DNA of 64,000 nucleotides from Portibacter marinus (GCF_021533195.1 NZ_JAJNKB010000004.1:310001-374000); one strand, 5' to 3'. Counted from the stretch's first letter, positions 9,436 through 17,556 are shown. Program-made: numbers and translations. The notes: a model not told the origin generated them from the sequence alone.

Positions 9436-10188
9436 TTACTCCACTTCCACTCCTACTAACTCCGGACCTACCAGGACCCTACCACAATGCTCGCAAGCTA
9501 TGATTTTCTTGGCATTTCCAATTTCGATGATCACCTGAGGTGGAATTCTGTTGAAACAACCACCACAAGCCTCTCTCGCTACAACTGCAACCGCAATACC
9601 ATTCTTATAGGTATCTCTTATTTTATCGTAAGATTTTAGTAATCTTGGCTCAATATTTTTTCTGATTTTTTCGGCCTCTTTTTGAAGTTTCGCTTCTTCC
9701 TTCTCCGTCTTAGCTATGATTTTCTCAAGCTCCACTTTTTTGGCTTCTAAATCCTTGTTCTTACCTTCTAATCTAAGCTTAGATGCATCCACCGTTTCCT
9801 GCTTAGCCTCCAACTTAACCGCAATTTCCTTGATCTTCTTTTGAGAAAGTAAAATCTCAAGTCGCTGAAGCTCAATTTCTTTGTTTAATGCATCGTACTC
9901 CCTATTGTTTTTTACATCCTCTAACTGCTTCTCGTATTTCTCGATCAATGCCTCACTATCCTTGATATTTCCATTATGCCTGGAAATTTCATTCTCATAC
10001 TCTTCTATCGCCTCCTCATTTCTCGAAATCCTTTTCTCTAAACCAGCAATATCGTCTTCAAGGTCACCAACTTCCATAGGTAGAGCGCCCTTTAATATTC
10101 CGATTTCATCCACCTTGGAGTCGATGGTTTGCAATTTATATAGGTCTTGCAATTTATCTGCAACCGTTTGTTCTTTAGTACTTGCCAT
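9436..10188 (-). CDS. Coiled-coil zinc-ribbon protein (DUF164/CT398 family)
   Basis: This 250-aa protein has a long charged coiled coil (roughly residues 10-180) followed by a C4-type zinc ribbon: CGGCFNRIPPQ and, 20 or so residues on, CEHCGRVLVG. Members of this family are often annotated as putative nucleic-acid-binding zinc-ribbon proteins and commonly sit next to the Nif3/YbgI gene, as here (9-nt gap). The molecular role is not established. It is the last gene of the minus-strand operon that begins near 15 kb. Confidence 0.88.
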   Translation of the reverse strand: MASTKEQTVADKLQDLYKLQTIDSKVDEIGILKGALPMEVGDLEDDIAGLEKRISRNEEAIEEYENEISRHNGNIKDSEALIEKYEKQLEDVKNNREYDALNKEIELQRLEILLSQKKIKEIAVKLEAKQETVDASKLRLEGKNKDLEAKKVELEKIIAKTEKEEAKLQKEAEKIRKNIEPRLLKSYDKIRDTYKNGIAVAVVAREACGGCFNRIPPQVIIEIGNAKKIIACEHCGRVLVGPELVGVEVE

Positions 10189-10197
10189 TTCTTATTT

Positions 10198-10992
10198 TTA
10201 ATAAAATTTAACCGGATTCGTGTTCACTTTTGTGCAACGGGGTGCAAATTTACGAAATTTTTCATTAAGTAGGTCATGCAAAAGATTGATTGTGAAGCGC
10301 TCACTTTCATAGTGCCCAATATCCATGATCACGATTTTTCTATCTGCATCAAAATATTCATGATACTTAAAGTCAGCGGTGATAAAAACGTCTGCATCCG
10401 CACCGATCGCTGCATTTAATAAGAACGATCCGGAACCTCCACAAATTGCCACGCGTTTTACTTCGCCGTCCAGGAGTTCAGTATGTTTGATCACTTGTAA
10501 CTCCATGGATTTTTTCAGATGATCCATAAAGCTATGGTAGGCCAATGGCTTTGCTAAACGTCCCAAAACACCGGAACCTACTCGACCATCATCACTCAAA
10601 TTCAAATTGGCATTCAAAACCTCCAAATCCTCCAGTCCTATTTTCTCAGCAATCTTCCCATTGACCCCATTATCCAGAACATTATCCAGATTGGTATGGA
10701 TCGCATAGATGGCAATATCATTCTTAATGGCTTTGGCGACCACCCTATCCACATAGTATCCAGTGAACTTTTTAATTCCACGAAAAATAATGGGATGGTG
10801 ACTGATGACGAGATTACAATTAATTTCGATGGCTTCCTCCAGTACCTCTTCCGTTAAATCCAAACTGATTAAAACCCCAGTCACTTCTGCGTTCTGATCT
10901 CCAAAGATCAGACCGGCATTGTCATAACTTTCCTGGTAATGCAAGGGAGCAATTTCTTCCAGAAAATCAGTAATCTCTTTAATTTTTGTCAT
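10198..10992 (-). CDS. Nif3-like dinuclear metal center protein
   Basis: This 264-aa member of the Nif3/YbgI (DUF34) family forms toroidal hexamers with a di-metal site. The ligand motifs are visible: LVISHHPIIF with the HH pair, AIHTNLD with the aspartate, and the C-terminal IGHYESE with histidine and glutamate. At 264 aa it lacks the central CutA-like insertion present in the ~365-aa forms common in Bacteroidota and Firmicutes. Its biochemical function is unsettled; annotations as GTP cyclohydrolase 1 type 2 homologue rest on weak evidence. The ATG overlaps the rfaE2 stop by 4 nt. Confidence 0.9.
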   Translation of the reverse strand: MTKIKEITDFLEEIAPLHYQESYDNAGLIFGDQNAEVTGVLISLDLTEEVLEEAIEINCNLVISHHPIIFRGIKKFTGYYVDRVVAKAIKNDIAIYAIHTNLDNVLDNGVNGKIAEKIGLEDLEVLNANLNLSDDGRVGSGVLGRLAKPLAYHSFMDHLKKSMELQVIKHTELLDGEVKRVAICGGSGSFLLNAAIGADADVFITADFKYHEYFDADRKIVIMDIGHYESERFTINLLHDLLNEKFRKFAPRCTKVNTNPVKFY

Positions 10993-11483
10993 TTGAATCG
11001 ATTGATAATCCTGTCAATAATTTGTGAAGTAGATATTCCATCTCTAAAACTCAATACCCTAACGTCACCGCCATTTTTGAGCACAAATTCGGCACCTACG
11101 ATGTTTTCCAACTGATAATCACCGCCCTTTACCAGAATATCAGGTTTCACTTGCCTGATCAGTGTTTCAGGCGTTTCTTCTTCAAATGGAATCACCAGGT
11201 CCACCATCTGTAAAGCCGCTAACATAATCATTCTTTCACGTAATGGCAGAATTGGTCTGTGGCTACCCTTCAACATCTGTACCGATGCATCATCATTCAC
11301 TCCGATCACTAGAGAGTCACCCAATTCCCGGGCTTCCTGGAGGTATTGCACATGTCCTGAGTGTAAAATATCGAAACAACCATTGGTAAAAACAATCTTT
11401 GCCTTTTCAGTCTTCCATTGACCTAAAACAGGCTCTGCCTCCCTAAAATGATCTTTAACTTTCTGTAGATAATGCTCCTTCAT
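10989..11483 (-). CDS. rfaE2: D-glycero-beta-D-manno-heptose 1-phosphate adenylyltransferase
   Basis: This 164-aa nucleotidyltransferase is equivalent to the C-terminal half of HldE. It makes ADP-heptose for lipopolysaccharide inner core. It shows FTNGCFDILHSGHVQYLQEA (with the HxGH motif), the central LKGSHRPILPLRERM, ILVKGGDYQ, and the C-terminal GISTSQIIDRI with the ISTS-type motif. I placed the start at the ATG at 11483 (MKEHYLQKVKDHF); a longer frame upstream to 11615 only adds hydrophobic residues that belong to the other reading frame of the preceding membrane-protein gene. It overlaps that gene by 29 nt and the Nif3 gene by 4 nt, so it sits inside an operon. Glycerol-3-phosphate cytidylyltransferase is the main alternative. 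Confidence 0.88.
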   Translation of the reverse strand: MKEHYLQKVKDHFREAEPVLGQWKTEKAKIVFTNGCFDILHSGHVQYLQEARELGDSLVIGVNDDASVQMLKGSHRPILPLRERMIMLAALQMVDLVIPFEEETPETLIRQVKPDILVKGGDYQLENIVGAEFVLKNGGDVRVLSFRDGISTSQIIDRIINRFK

Positions 11484-12525
11484 AATTCTTATTAACCAAA
11501 GGTAGCAATACATAGGCAAGCAGCCCAAAGAATACATTACAGAAAAGCTGGATCGTGAAGAAAATAATATTGGCAAATGAAAAACCATCGGCTTGCCCGA
11601 CCCCATAAATTGCAAGGCCTGCCATCAATAAAGCATGGTAACTACCCATTCCCCCCGGAGAAGGAAAAACAATGCCCAATGTACCAAAAACAAATACCAT
11701 CAAACCCGCAGTCAAGCTCAATGCCGACGTAGGTTCAAAAGCGTAAAAACAAACCCTCGTCATCATGAAATACATGATCCAGATAAATATGGTGTGTCCA
11801 ATGAATGCTAGTGGATGTCGCAAATTAAAAATGGACTTGATGCCTTCTAAAAATCCATTCACCAGATTGTAAATCTTCACTCCAAACTTACTTTTTCTAA
11901 ACCAACCAGATCGAAGAAAGTATATTGCGGCAACGAGGGATCCTATCATTAGAACGTAAAAATAAGGACTGCTTAAAATGGGCATCACCTTATCCATGAT
12001 GACCTGATTTTCCTGGATGAAGCTCCAGAGTGTGTCATATTCCAGTATAAGAGCTAAGCCGATAAATAATAAGAGCATCAATACATCTAAAGCTCTTTCC
12101 GCTACGATGGTTCCCACGACTTTCTCCACTCCTATTTTCTCATACCTGGATAGCGCAACAGGCCTTAGCACTTCTCCTAATCGTGGCAATCCGAGATTGG
12201 CAAAGTAGCCAATCATCAGTGTGGAGACTGCATTAATGAATTTTATTGAATATCCCAGTGGTCGAAACATCATCATCCACCTAGCGGCACGGCTTACGTT
12301 TGATGCCATATACATGACCACTACTAAAAGGACCCAACCGAGTTTAACACTCCTGAAGTCGCTAAAAATTTTACTCAGGTAATTGCATTCTTTTTCGGGC
12401 ACGCCATCAAGCGCACATTGTTCTGCGAATGCCTGAGCCTGGCTACGATATAGTAGGTACAGTATAATTCCACCAGCGGCGAAAAAGAAGAAGAACTTGA
12501 CAAGATTCTTGAACTTATCGCCCAA
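11455..12525 (-). CDS. Flippase-like membrane protein (lysylphosphatidylglycerol synthase TM region/UPF0104)
   Basis: This 356-aa integral membrane protein has about seven to eight hydrophobic segments. The family hallmark GYFANLGLPRLGEVLRPVAL, followed by GTIVAERALDVLML, is clear. The C-terminal FPSPGGMGSYHALLMAGL is the second conserved block. It lacks the cytosolic lysyl- or alanyl-transferase domain of MprF, so it is the stand-alone flippase-like form; its lipid substrate is unknown. In many Bacteroidota it is found directly after panD, as here (7-nt gap), and next to the ADP-heptose gene, which hints at a role in the envelope. Confidence 0.87.
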   Translation of the reverse strand: MGDKFKNLVKFFFFFAAGGIILYLLYRSQAQAFAEQCALDGVPEKECNYLSKIFSDFRSVKLGWVLLVVVMYMASNVSRAARWMMMFRPLGYSIKFINAVSTLMIGYFANLGLPRLGEVLRPVALSRYEKIGVEKVVGTIVAERALDVLMLLLFIGLALILEYDTLWSFIQENQVIMDKVMPILSSPYFYVLMIGSLVAAIYFLRSGWFRKSKFGVKIYNLVNGFLEGIKSIFNLRHPLAFIGHTIFIWIMYFMMTRVCFYAFEPTSALSLTAGLMVFVFGTLGIVFPSPGGMGSYHALLMAGLAIYGVGQADGFSFANIIFFTIQLFCNVFFGLLAYVLLPLVNKNYEGALSTES

Positions 12526-12532
12526 AGCTTTT

Positions 12533-12880
12533 TTAGTTTACGGAATTGTTCTCATCGGGGAATACGGTAATTGGGCTGTAGTTTTTAGCTTCTTCCGGCG
12601 TCATCAAGGCGTATGATATAATTATCACTATATCTCCGACCTCCGCTTTCCTCGCTGCTGCACCATTTAAGCACAAGACTCCTGAACCCCGCTCACCTTT
12701 GATGACATAGGTCTCCAGACGCTCGCCATTATTGTTGTTTACTATTTGCACCTTTTCACCTTCGACAAGGTTCGCTGCTTCCATCAATGACTCATCAATA
12801 GTGATACTACCCACATAATTGAGGTTAGCCTCCGTTATTCTGGCCCTGTGAATTTTAGATTTGTGTATGGTCAATAGCAT
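12533..12880 (-). CDS. panD: Aspartate 1-decarboxylase
   Basis: This pyruvoyl enzyme decarboxylates aspartate to beta-alanine for pantothenate synthesis. It has 115 aa, the usual length. The autocleavage site that produces the pyruvoyl group is the Gly-Ser bond in [10 protein letters not shown], near residue 25. Other conserved elements are [31 protein letters not shown] and [21 protein letters not shown]. It lies 110 nt downstream of panC on the same strand, so the two enzymes that make and use beta-alanine are produced together. Confidence 0.97.
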   Translation of the reverse strand: MLLTIHKSKIHRARITEANLNYVGSITIDESLMEAANLVEGEKVQIVNNNNGERLETYVIKGERGSGVLCLNGAAARKAEVGDIVIIISYALMTPEEAKNYSPITVFPDENNSVN

Positions 12881-12990
12881 AATGCGCGCAAAATTATAAA
12901 ATTAGAATCAATTTAATGAATAAAATTTGGCAATGAAAAGTTCAATGCACATTGACACTAAGTCATCCAATCGCTCACCATTGCATTGGA

Positions 12991-13845
12991 TTACTGTTCT
13001 TTTTTCAAAATAATATTATCGATAAGCCTTATGTCACCCGCCCATACTGCTGCACAGGCAACTATGTAATCAGAGTCCTCATAGTCATTTACACTTTGCA
13101 AAGTCCTGCCATCTACTATTTCGAAATACTCCGGCTTAAAGTTTTCAATAGACAACTTATCCATAGCATATTCCTTTAATTGCTCGAAATCTTTGTCTTT
13201 AGCCTTTCGCTTTACAGCTTTCAATGTTTTATAAATGATGGCTGCCTTTTCCCTGTTTTCTTTCGTTAATCGCTCATTCCGGGAGCTCATCGCCAATCCG
13301 TTTGGCTCTCTTTTGATCTTGCAAACAATTAACTGAGTCGGGATCTCTAATTCATCAATCATATGTTGAATCAATGAGAATTGTTGAAAGTCTTTCTGAC
13401 CCATATATAGATGATCGGGACATACGATATCGAGGAGTCTTTTGACCACTTTGACCACACCATCAAAATGTCCGGGACGATGCTCACCTTCCATCACTGT
13501 AAATAGTGAACCGAAATCTACGTCGATTTCCAGTTGCAAGTCTGCAGGGTAAATTTCATCTTTAGATGGAATGAAAAGAATGTCTGTTTTAAGTTCTTCT
13601 AATAGATTTTTGTCCTCTTTAAGTGTTCTGGGATATTTTATCAGATCTTTTGGATCATTAAATTGAGCAGGGTTTACAAAAATAGAACAAACGGTTATAT
13701 CTGATAACCTTTTGGATCTCTCGACTAAAGAGGCGTGTCCTTCGTGTAGTGCACCCAAGGTAGGAACAAAACCTATGGTTTTTCCTTTGATCTTATACTT
13801 AAGTAAACTGGCCTGTAAATTCTTGTTGGTTTTAAAAACTTGCAC
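12991..13845 (-). CDS. panC: Pantothenate synthetase (pantoate-beta-alanine ligase)
   Basis: This ATP-dependent ligase condenses pantoate and beta-alanine through a pantoyl-adenylate. It has 284 aa, the full family length. Motifs are VPTLGALHEGHASLVERS (HxGH nucleotide-binding motif), FVNPAQFNDPKDLIKYPRT, VMEGEHRPGHFDGVVKVV, the QKDFQQF block, and a KMSKS-like MSSRNERL. It starts 3 nt after the GH113-like gene ends and precedes panD. No panB is present in the window. Confidence 0.97.
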   Translation of the reverse strand: MQVFKTNKNLQASLLKYKIKGKTIGFVPTLGALHEGHASLVERSKRLSDITVCSIFVNPAQFNDPKDLIKYPRTLKEDKNLLEELKTDILFIPSKDEIYPADLQLEIDVDFGSLFTVMEGEHRPGHFDGVVKVVKRLLDIVCPDHLYMGQKDFQQFSLIQHMIDELEIPTQLIVCKIKREPNGLAMSSRNERLTKENREKAAIIYKTLKAVKRKAKDKDFEQLKEYAMDKLSIENFKPEYFEIVDGRTLQSVNDYEDSDYIVACAAVWAGDIRLIDNIILKKEQ

Positions 13846-13848
13846 TTT

Positions 13849-15027
13849 TTAACTTTTTCCGTACCATTCTGTAATGGTTTTTTCTGCTAATTTACCTTGC
13901 GGTGAGTAATCCTTTTGGTAGAAATTCTCTCGATTAGGTCTCATTTCGGGATACCACTTCCAGAAAAATCCCCCGGCCCACCAATCTTCATTCCAGAAAG
14001 TTTTAAATAGGCATTGATAGGCATCTGCCTGTGCCTGCTGATTCATATCGTGTTGCTCACGCTCTTTCTCTAATATCCAAGTTTTACCTGCACAACCGTC
14101 CACACTCAAGTATCCAAACTCTGTAAAAATGATTCGCTTCCCCTGTTTTTTACTGAAATTTCGAAGATCTTTCACGATAGGTTGCCATTCTTTCTGCAAT
14201 TCCTTGTGAGTAGGGTGCTTTTTTTCTGTCAATGGAAAGTAGGCACTTATTCCTATATAATCTAATTTATCCCAAATCGGCACATCCTTGTATTCATCCC
14301 AATTGCTAGAATAGGTCAGAGGGCCACTATAAACAGCTCTTACTTGTTCAATTAGATCGTACCAATAGTCCGTATTGGACTGCATAGCTTTCTTGAATTC
14401 TGTGCCAATGCATAACATACTTACACCCGTTTCTTCTGCAATTCTTGCATATTGCAAAACATATTCAGAGTAAGTAGATTCCCATTCGTCCCATTTATGC
14501 TCCTGCTCCAAATCGAAGTCGCCTATCCAGGAACCATGCATCCATATTTGTGGCTTGAGCATCACCTTAAGGTTGCTATTCTGTGCCAATGCTATGGTTT
14601 CTTTAACACCCTCTTCCCTTTCTCCCCACCATTGTCGGTCACTTCCATGATACACTTTATGATCATCCCCGGGTATAAATCCATAAGGTATAACCGCAAT
14701 CCATTCTGCATTAATTGACTTGATATAAGGCATGGGATCACTGCTAAATGGTCTGGGAGGAGCAACAAAACTCAAACCTTTTATTCTTAAAGAATCCTGG
14801 GGGATGGAATATTTGTTTTGTTGCAAATCTTGTATGCTATCCGACTGTGAATCAATACCTTGGTTTGGTAGCATAAAGTTGGCAGCAATAGCCATAGATA
14901 AAATCGCTGCAAATAAGACGATATAAAAGACTTTTTTTCTCAGTGATTGAATGTTTTGAAGTGAATATAATGAATGATGTTTGATGTTCACGTTGAAAGT
15001 GAATGAAAAGCATTTAAAAAATAACAA
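13849..15027 (-). CDS. GH113-like TIM-barrel glycoside hydrolase, membrane-anchored
   Basis: This protein of up to 392 aa has an N-terminal hydrophobic anchor (about residues 32-52) and then a TIM-barrel domain resembling glycoside hydrolase family 113 (endo-beta-mannanase-like). Two glutamates fit the retaining pair: E210 in LCIGTEFKKA (acid/base position) and E303 in IIFTEFGYLS (nucleophile position). Substrate-site aromatics (WMHGSWIGDF, GGFFWKWYPEM) are also present. The first 30 or so residues are unusually rich in phenylalanine and histidine for a secreted protein, so the true start may lie somewhat downstream; no better ATG precedes the hydrophobic segment. It is the first gene of the pan operon. 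The substrate is unproven. Confidence 0.72.
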   Translation of the reverse strand: MLFFKCFSFTFNVNIKHHSLYSLQNIQSLRKKVFYIVLFAAILSMAIAANFMLPNQGIDSQSDSIQDLQQNKYSIPQDSLRIKGLSFVAPPRPFSSDPMPYIKSINAEWIAVIPYGFIPGDDHKVYHGSDRQWWGEREEGVKETIALAQNSNLKVMLKPQIWMHGSWIGDFDLEQEHKWDEWESTYSEYVLQYARIAEETGVSMLCIGTEFKKAMQSNTDYWYDLIEQVRAVYSGPLTYSSNWDEYKDVPIWDKLDYIGISAYFPLTEKKHPTHKELQKEWQPIVKDLRNFSKKQGKRIIFTEFGYLSVDGCAGKTWILEKEREQHDMNQQAQADAYQCLFKTFWNEDWWAGGFFWKWYPEMRPNRENFYQKDYSPQGKLAEKTITEWYGKS

Positions 15028-15124
15028 ACAGTTGGGAAAAATTTCCGTTTGTATTACAATAATTGCAATACTTTGCTATACTTTTTACATTATTAGTATT
15101 TATTTAATCTTTTTATTAAAAACA

Positions 15125-15157
15125 TTTGTGCAATAGGTAGCATTTGTTGTACATTTG
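15125..15157 (+). promoter_or_regulatory. Promoter in front of the repeat/tRNA-like locus A
   Basis: TTTG at 15125-15128 and TACATTTG at 15150-15157 form a Bacteroidota-type promoter with a 21-nt spacer. It is followed by ATATCGAAAGCGAT, which also follows the promoter of the second tRNA-like gene near 18.2 kb. The shared promoter-leader arrangement suggests that both loci descend from one transcribed unit. Motif-based. Confidence 0.6.
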
Positions 15158-15176
15158 ATATATCGAAAGCGATGAG

Positions 15177-15746
15177 GGGTGGCGGGATCTTCACCCTTAA
15201 ACATGCAATTTGATCCAATGAAATACTGTGAGGTGATGAAACAGGCAGAACAGACGCAGCCGCTTTCGCGGTCCATTCCTTTAAAGCGCTGTCGCACTTT
15301 ACTTCTCCTGATGTCGAAGATCAGTCTTGGATGTCTCGGGGGTAAGACTGAAAGTTCTGACCACAGGGAAGAAAAATGACGAAGGTCATTTTAGTGAAGG
15401 AACCAAGCGCAGAACCGCTCGGGTGGGTGGCGGGATCTCCACCCTTAAACATACAATTTGATCCAATGAAATACTGTGAGGTGATGAAACAGGCAGAACA
15501 GACGCAGCCGCTTTCGCGGCCCATTCCCTTAAAGCGTTGTCGCACTTTACTTCTCCTGACGTCGAAGATCAGTCTTGGATGTCTCGGGGGTAAGACTGAA
15601 CGTTCTGACCACAGGGAAGAAAAATGACGAAGGTCATTTTAGTGAAGGAACCGAGCGCATAACCGCTCGGGTGGGTGGCGGGATCTCCACCCTTAAACAT
15701 ACAATTTGATCCAATGAAATACTGTGAGGTGATGAAACAGGCAGAC
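15177..15746 (+). repeat. 248-bp direct tandem repeat containing tRNA-like 5' halves
   Basis: Two full units (15181-15428 and 15429-15676) and the beginning of a third (15677 to about 15744) repeat with a period of exactly 248 bp and few differences. Each unit carries GGCGGGATCTYCACCC, then the tRNA-like 5' half CTGTGAGGTGATGAAACAGG (at 15226, 15474 and 15722), a small hairpin CCGCTTTCGCGG, the string TGTCTCGGGGGT also found in the tRNA-like anticodon arm, and a hairpin AAAATGAC-GAAG-GTCATTTT. The third unit diverges after the D arm and runs into the complete tRNA-like gene. ORFs read through this region differ only in the repeat and are not credible genes. Confidence 0.9.
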
Positions 15747-15865
15747 ATGCCCTCCTGTCTCGGGGGTGGAGATCCCACAATAAACTGGTTTTAAAGTTTA
15801 GTTCTACTAAACTTTAAAGCTTAGCTAAGTGCTCCGTGGAGGTTCGAATCCTTCTCTCACAGCCA
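15723..15865 (+). ncRNA. tRNA-like RNA A with 60-nt insertion in the variable arm
   Basis: The sequence folds as a class II tRNA: acceptor TGTGAGG/TCTCACA, a leucine-type D arm (ATG...CAT around GAAACAGGCAGA), anticodon stem CCCTC/GGGGG with loop CTGTCTC (anticodon position GTC at 15757-15759), T arm GGAGG-TTCGAAT-CCTTC, discriminator G, and an encoded CCA at 15863-15865. C at 15722 can extend the acceptor by pairing with the discriminator G. The variable arm keeps the leucine layout TG-stem-loop-stem-CGT, but its loop (15772-15831) is 60 nt and contains a 10-bp hairpin AAAGTTTAGT/ACTAAACTTT. An intrinsic terminator follows directly. It could be a degenerate tRNA, but the second copy shares its core and shows compensatory changes. 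GUC does not fit leucine or serine. Confidence 0.6.
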
Positions 15866-16370
15866 AAACAAAAAGCGATGTTCATTTTCATGGGCATCGC
15901 TTTTTTTATTCTTCTCATTTTAAACTTTAAGTGGCTGTGAGAGCCAGCCGCAGCCACGCGGTTTGCGCGTGGTTCTCTCTCTACAATGCCTCCGGCATCG
16001 TTGCTACGCACCATTCGTTCCCAGCCAAAACAAAAAGCGATGTTCATTTTCATGGGCATCGCTTTTTTTATTCTTCTCATTTTAAACTTTAAGTGGCTGT
16101 GAGAGCCCGCCGCAGCCACGCGGTTTGCGCGTGGTTCTCTCTCTACAATGCCTCCGGCATCGTTGCTACGCACCATTCGTTCCCAGCCAAAACAAAAAGC
16201 GATGTTCATTTTCATGGGCATCGCTTTTTTTATTCTTCTCATTTTAAACTTTAAGTGGCTGTGAGAGCCCGCCGCAGCCACGCGGTTTGCGCGTGGTTCT
16301 CTCTCTACAATGCCTCCGGCATCGTTGCTACGCACCATTCGTTCCCAGCCAAAACAAATAGCGATGTTCA
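15861..16370 (+). repeat. 162-bp direct tandem repeat (three units plus a fragment)
   Basis: Units begin AGCCAAAACAAAAAGCGATG at 15861, 16023, 16185 and (truncated, one change) 16347, a period of exactly 162 bp. Each full unit holds a terminator-like hairpin (AGCGATG...CATCGCT plus T run), the string GGCTGTGAGAG, which is the reverse complement of the tRNA-like 3' end CTCTCACAGCC, a strong hairpin CCACGCG/CGCGTGG, and ATGCC-TCC-GGCAT. The array thus looks like amplification of the sequence just downstream of tRNA-like RNA A. Because 162 is a multiple of three, the minus strand stays open across the array, but I do not regard that reading as a gene. Confidence 0.92.
15869..15907 (+). terminator. 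Intrinsic terminator of tRNA-like RNA A
   Basis: Hairpin AGCGATG...CATCGCT with an inner AT-rich loop, preceded by a run of A and followed by seven T. It begins a few bases after the CCA end of tRNA-like RNA A. It is also the first of the terminators carried by the 162-bp repeat that starts here. Confidence 0.8.
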
Positions 16371-16375
16371 AGGAC

Positions 16376-16858
16376 CTACCTCAAATACCCTGTGTTTTTT
16401 GACACATACATCAACCTACTAATTTTCCACTGATCTCCATCCATTTTCAACAATGTTGTAAAATCAGATATCGAAGTCATGGTATCTCTTCCCACACCAT
16501 TTTCTACAGTACACCATGTTAGTCTTGAGATCCCCTGATAATATGCATGCTGATCACCTCCACCAATTTCGGTCTCTAAAGCTTCGTAATTCAGTATCGG
16601 ATAAGATAAGTCGGTCTTGGGAAACCAAAATTCTCTTACAGCTTCCTTTCCTTGAATCGGCTTACCTTCCCTGTCAGGCATGAACAAGATGATGTCATCA
16701 CTTATCATTCCCAGAACTCTGGATGAATCACCATCCATCCATGCTTGCCTATAATCTCTCATCGTTTGTTCTATATCTTCTGCTTCAAATTTTTTGCTTT
16801 TCGTTGGATAACAGGAAAAAACAATGAGAATCAGTAGGAATGGAGCTATACTTTTCAT
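16376..16858 (-). CDS. DUF4440/SnoaL-like lipoprotein
   Basis: This 160-aa protein has an N-terminal lipoprotein signal (LLILIVFSC, cysteine at about residue 16) and an NTF2-like fold: EQTMRDYRQAWMDGDSSRVLGMISDDIILFMPD is the typical DUF4440 start, and DFTTLLKMDGDQWKISRLMY the typical final strands. The family covers small ligand-binding or isomerase-like proteins; no activity can be assigned. Its stop lies 6 bp from the end of the 162-bp repeat array, so the array has grown right up to this gene. Confidence 0.8.
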   Translation of the reverse strand: MKSIAPFLLILIVFSCYPTKSKKFEAEDIEQTMRDYRQAWMDGDSSRVLGMISDDIILFMPDREGKPIQGKEAVREFWFPKTDLSYPILNYEALETEIGGGDQHAYYQGISRLTWCTVENGVGRDTMTSISDFTTLLKMDGDQWKISRLMYVSKNTGYLR

Positions 16859-16999
16859 CTATCTTATTTTACTTCAAAATAGCAAGTAAACAAGATAGTT
16901 ATGTTAAAAATATCTTAAAATTTCAGCTATGTCTCTGGACATCATTCACATCAAGCAAAAAGAAGTAATTTAGCGGGCTAACAAAATCAAATTTAAAGT

Positions 17000-17533
17000 A
17001 TGAAAAAATTATTAACCGCGGTGCTTGCATTCGCTTTTTTTGCATTCTCTTTGACCCTAAATGCACAAGATGAAAAAGCTGCTCCTTCTCCTTTTTCAAA
17101 AGTAGAACAAAAAGTAGGAACTACTGACTTTACAGTTGAATACTCAAGACCTGGAGTAAAGGATCGGAAGGTATTTGGAGAGTTAGTACCATATGATAAG
17201 AGATGGAGAACAGGAGCTAACGCAGTAACGAAATTGACTATTAACAAAGACATTAAAGTAGAAGGCAAAGAATTGCCTGCAGGTACCTACGCTTTATTCA
17301 CAACACCGGGTACATCTAAGTGGGATGTGCACTTTTTCGAATATGGTGAAGGCTCACCTAATGCATACAATGAAGCGAAACCCAAATTGACCGTTTCAGT
17401 TATGCCTATGAATCTAGGTGATGTTTCTGTAGAAACTTTCTTAATCTTTTTTGATCAATTGAGAGATGAAAGTGGAACTATGATGTTAGCATGGGACAAT
17501 GTAGCAGTTCCAGTTAACCTGATGGTTAAGTAA
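17000..17533 (+). CDS. DUF2911 domain secreted protein
   Basis: This 177-aa protein has a Sec signal peptide (LTAVLAFAFFAFSLTLNAQ) and one DUF2911 domain: VEQKVGTTDFTVEYSRPGVK, then RTGANAVTKLTINKDI and LPAGTYALFTTPGTSKWDV. The family is widespread in Bacteroidota and has no known function; it is predicted to be periplasmic or secreted. A strong intrinsic terminator lies just downstream. It stands between the two tRNA-like loci without obvious connection to them. Confidence 0.88.
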   Translation: MKKLLTAVLAFAFFAFSLTLNAQDEKAAPSPFSKVEQKVGTTDFTVEYSRPGVKDRKVFGELVPYDKRWRTGANAVTKLTINKDIKVEGKELPAGTYALFTTPGTSKWDVHFFEYGEGSPNAYNEAKPKLTVSVMPMNLGDVSVETFLIFFDQLRDESGTMMLAWDNVAVPVNLMVK

Positions 17534-17556
17534 TTCAACAGGAATAAAGATTTTAG

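Noticed and set aside
11484-11615. Upstream extension of rfaE2
   Set aside because: The added residues come from the other frame of the overlapping membrane-protein gene and do not match the nucleotidyltransferase family.
15100-15778. Several 65-83-aa ORFs on both strands in the 248-bp array
   Set aside because: They are near copies of each other dictated by the DNA repeat and cross the tRNA-like halves; there is no independent coding evidence.
15177-16370. CRISPR array
   Set aside because: The repeat units are 162 and 248 bp and directly abutting, with no variable spacers, and no cas genes occur in the window.
15814-16371. Minus-strand 185-aa ORF made of three 54-aa repeats
   Set aside because: It exists only because the 162-bp repeat is a multiple of three. 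It reads through terminators and the tRNA-like 3' end, and its composition is not protein-like.
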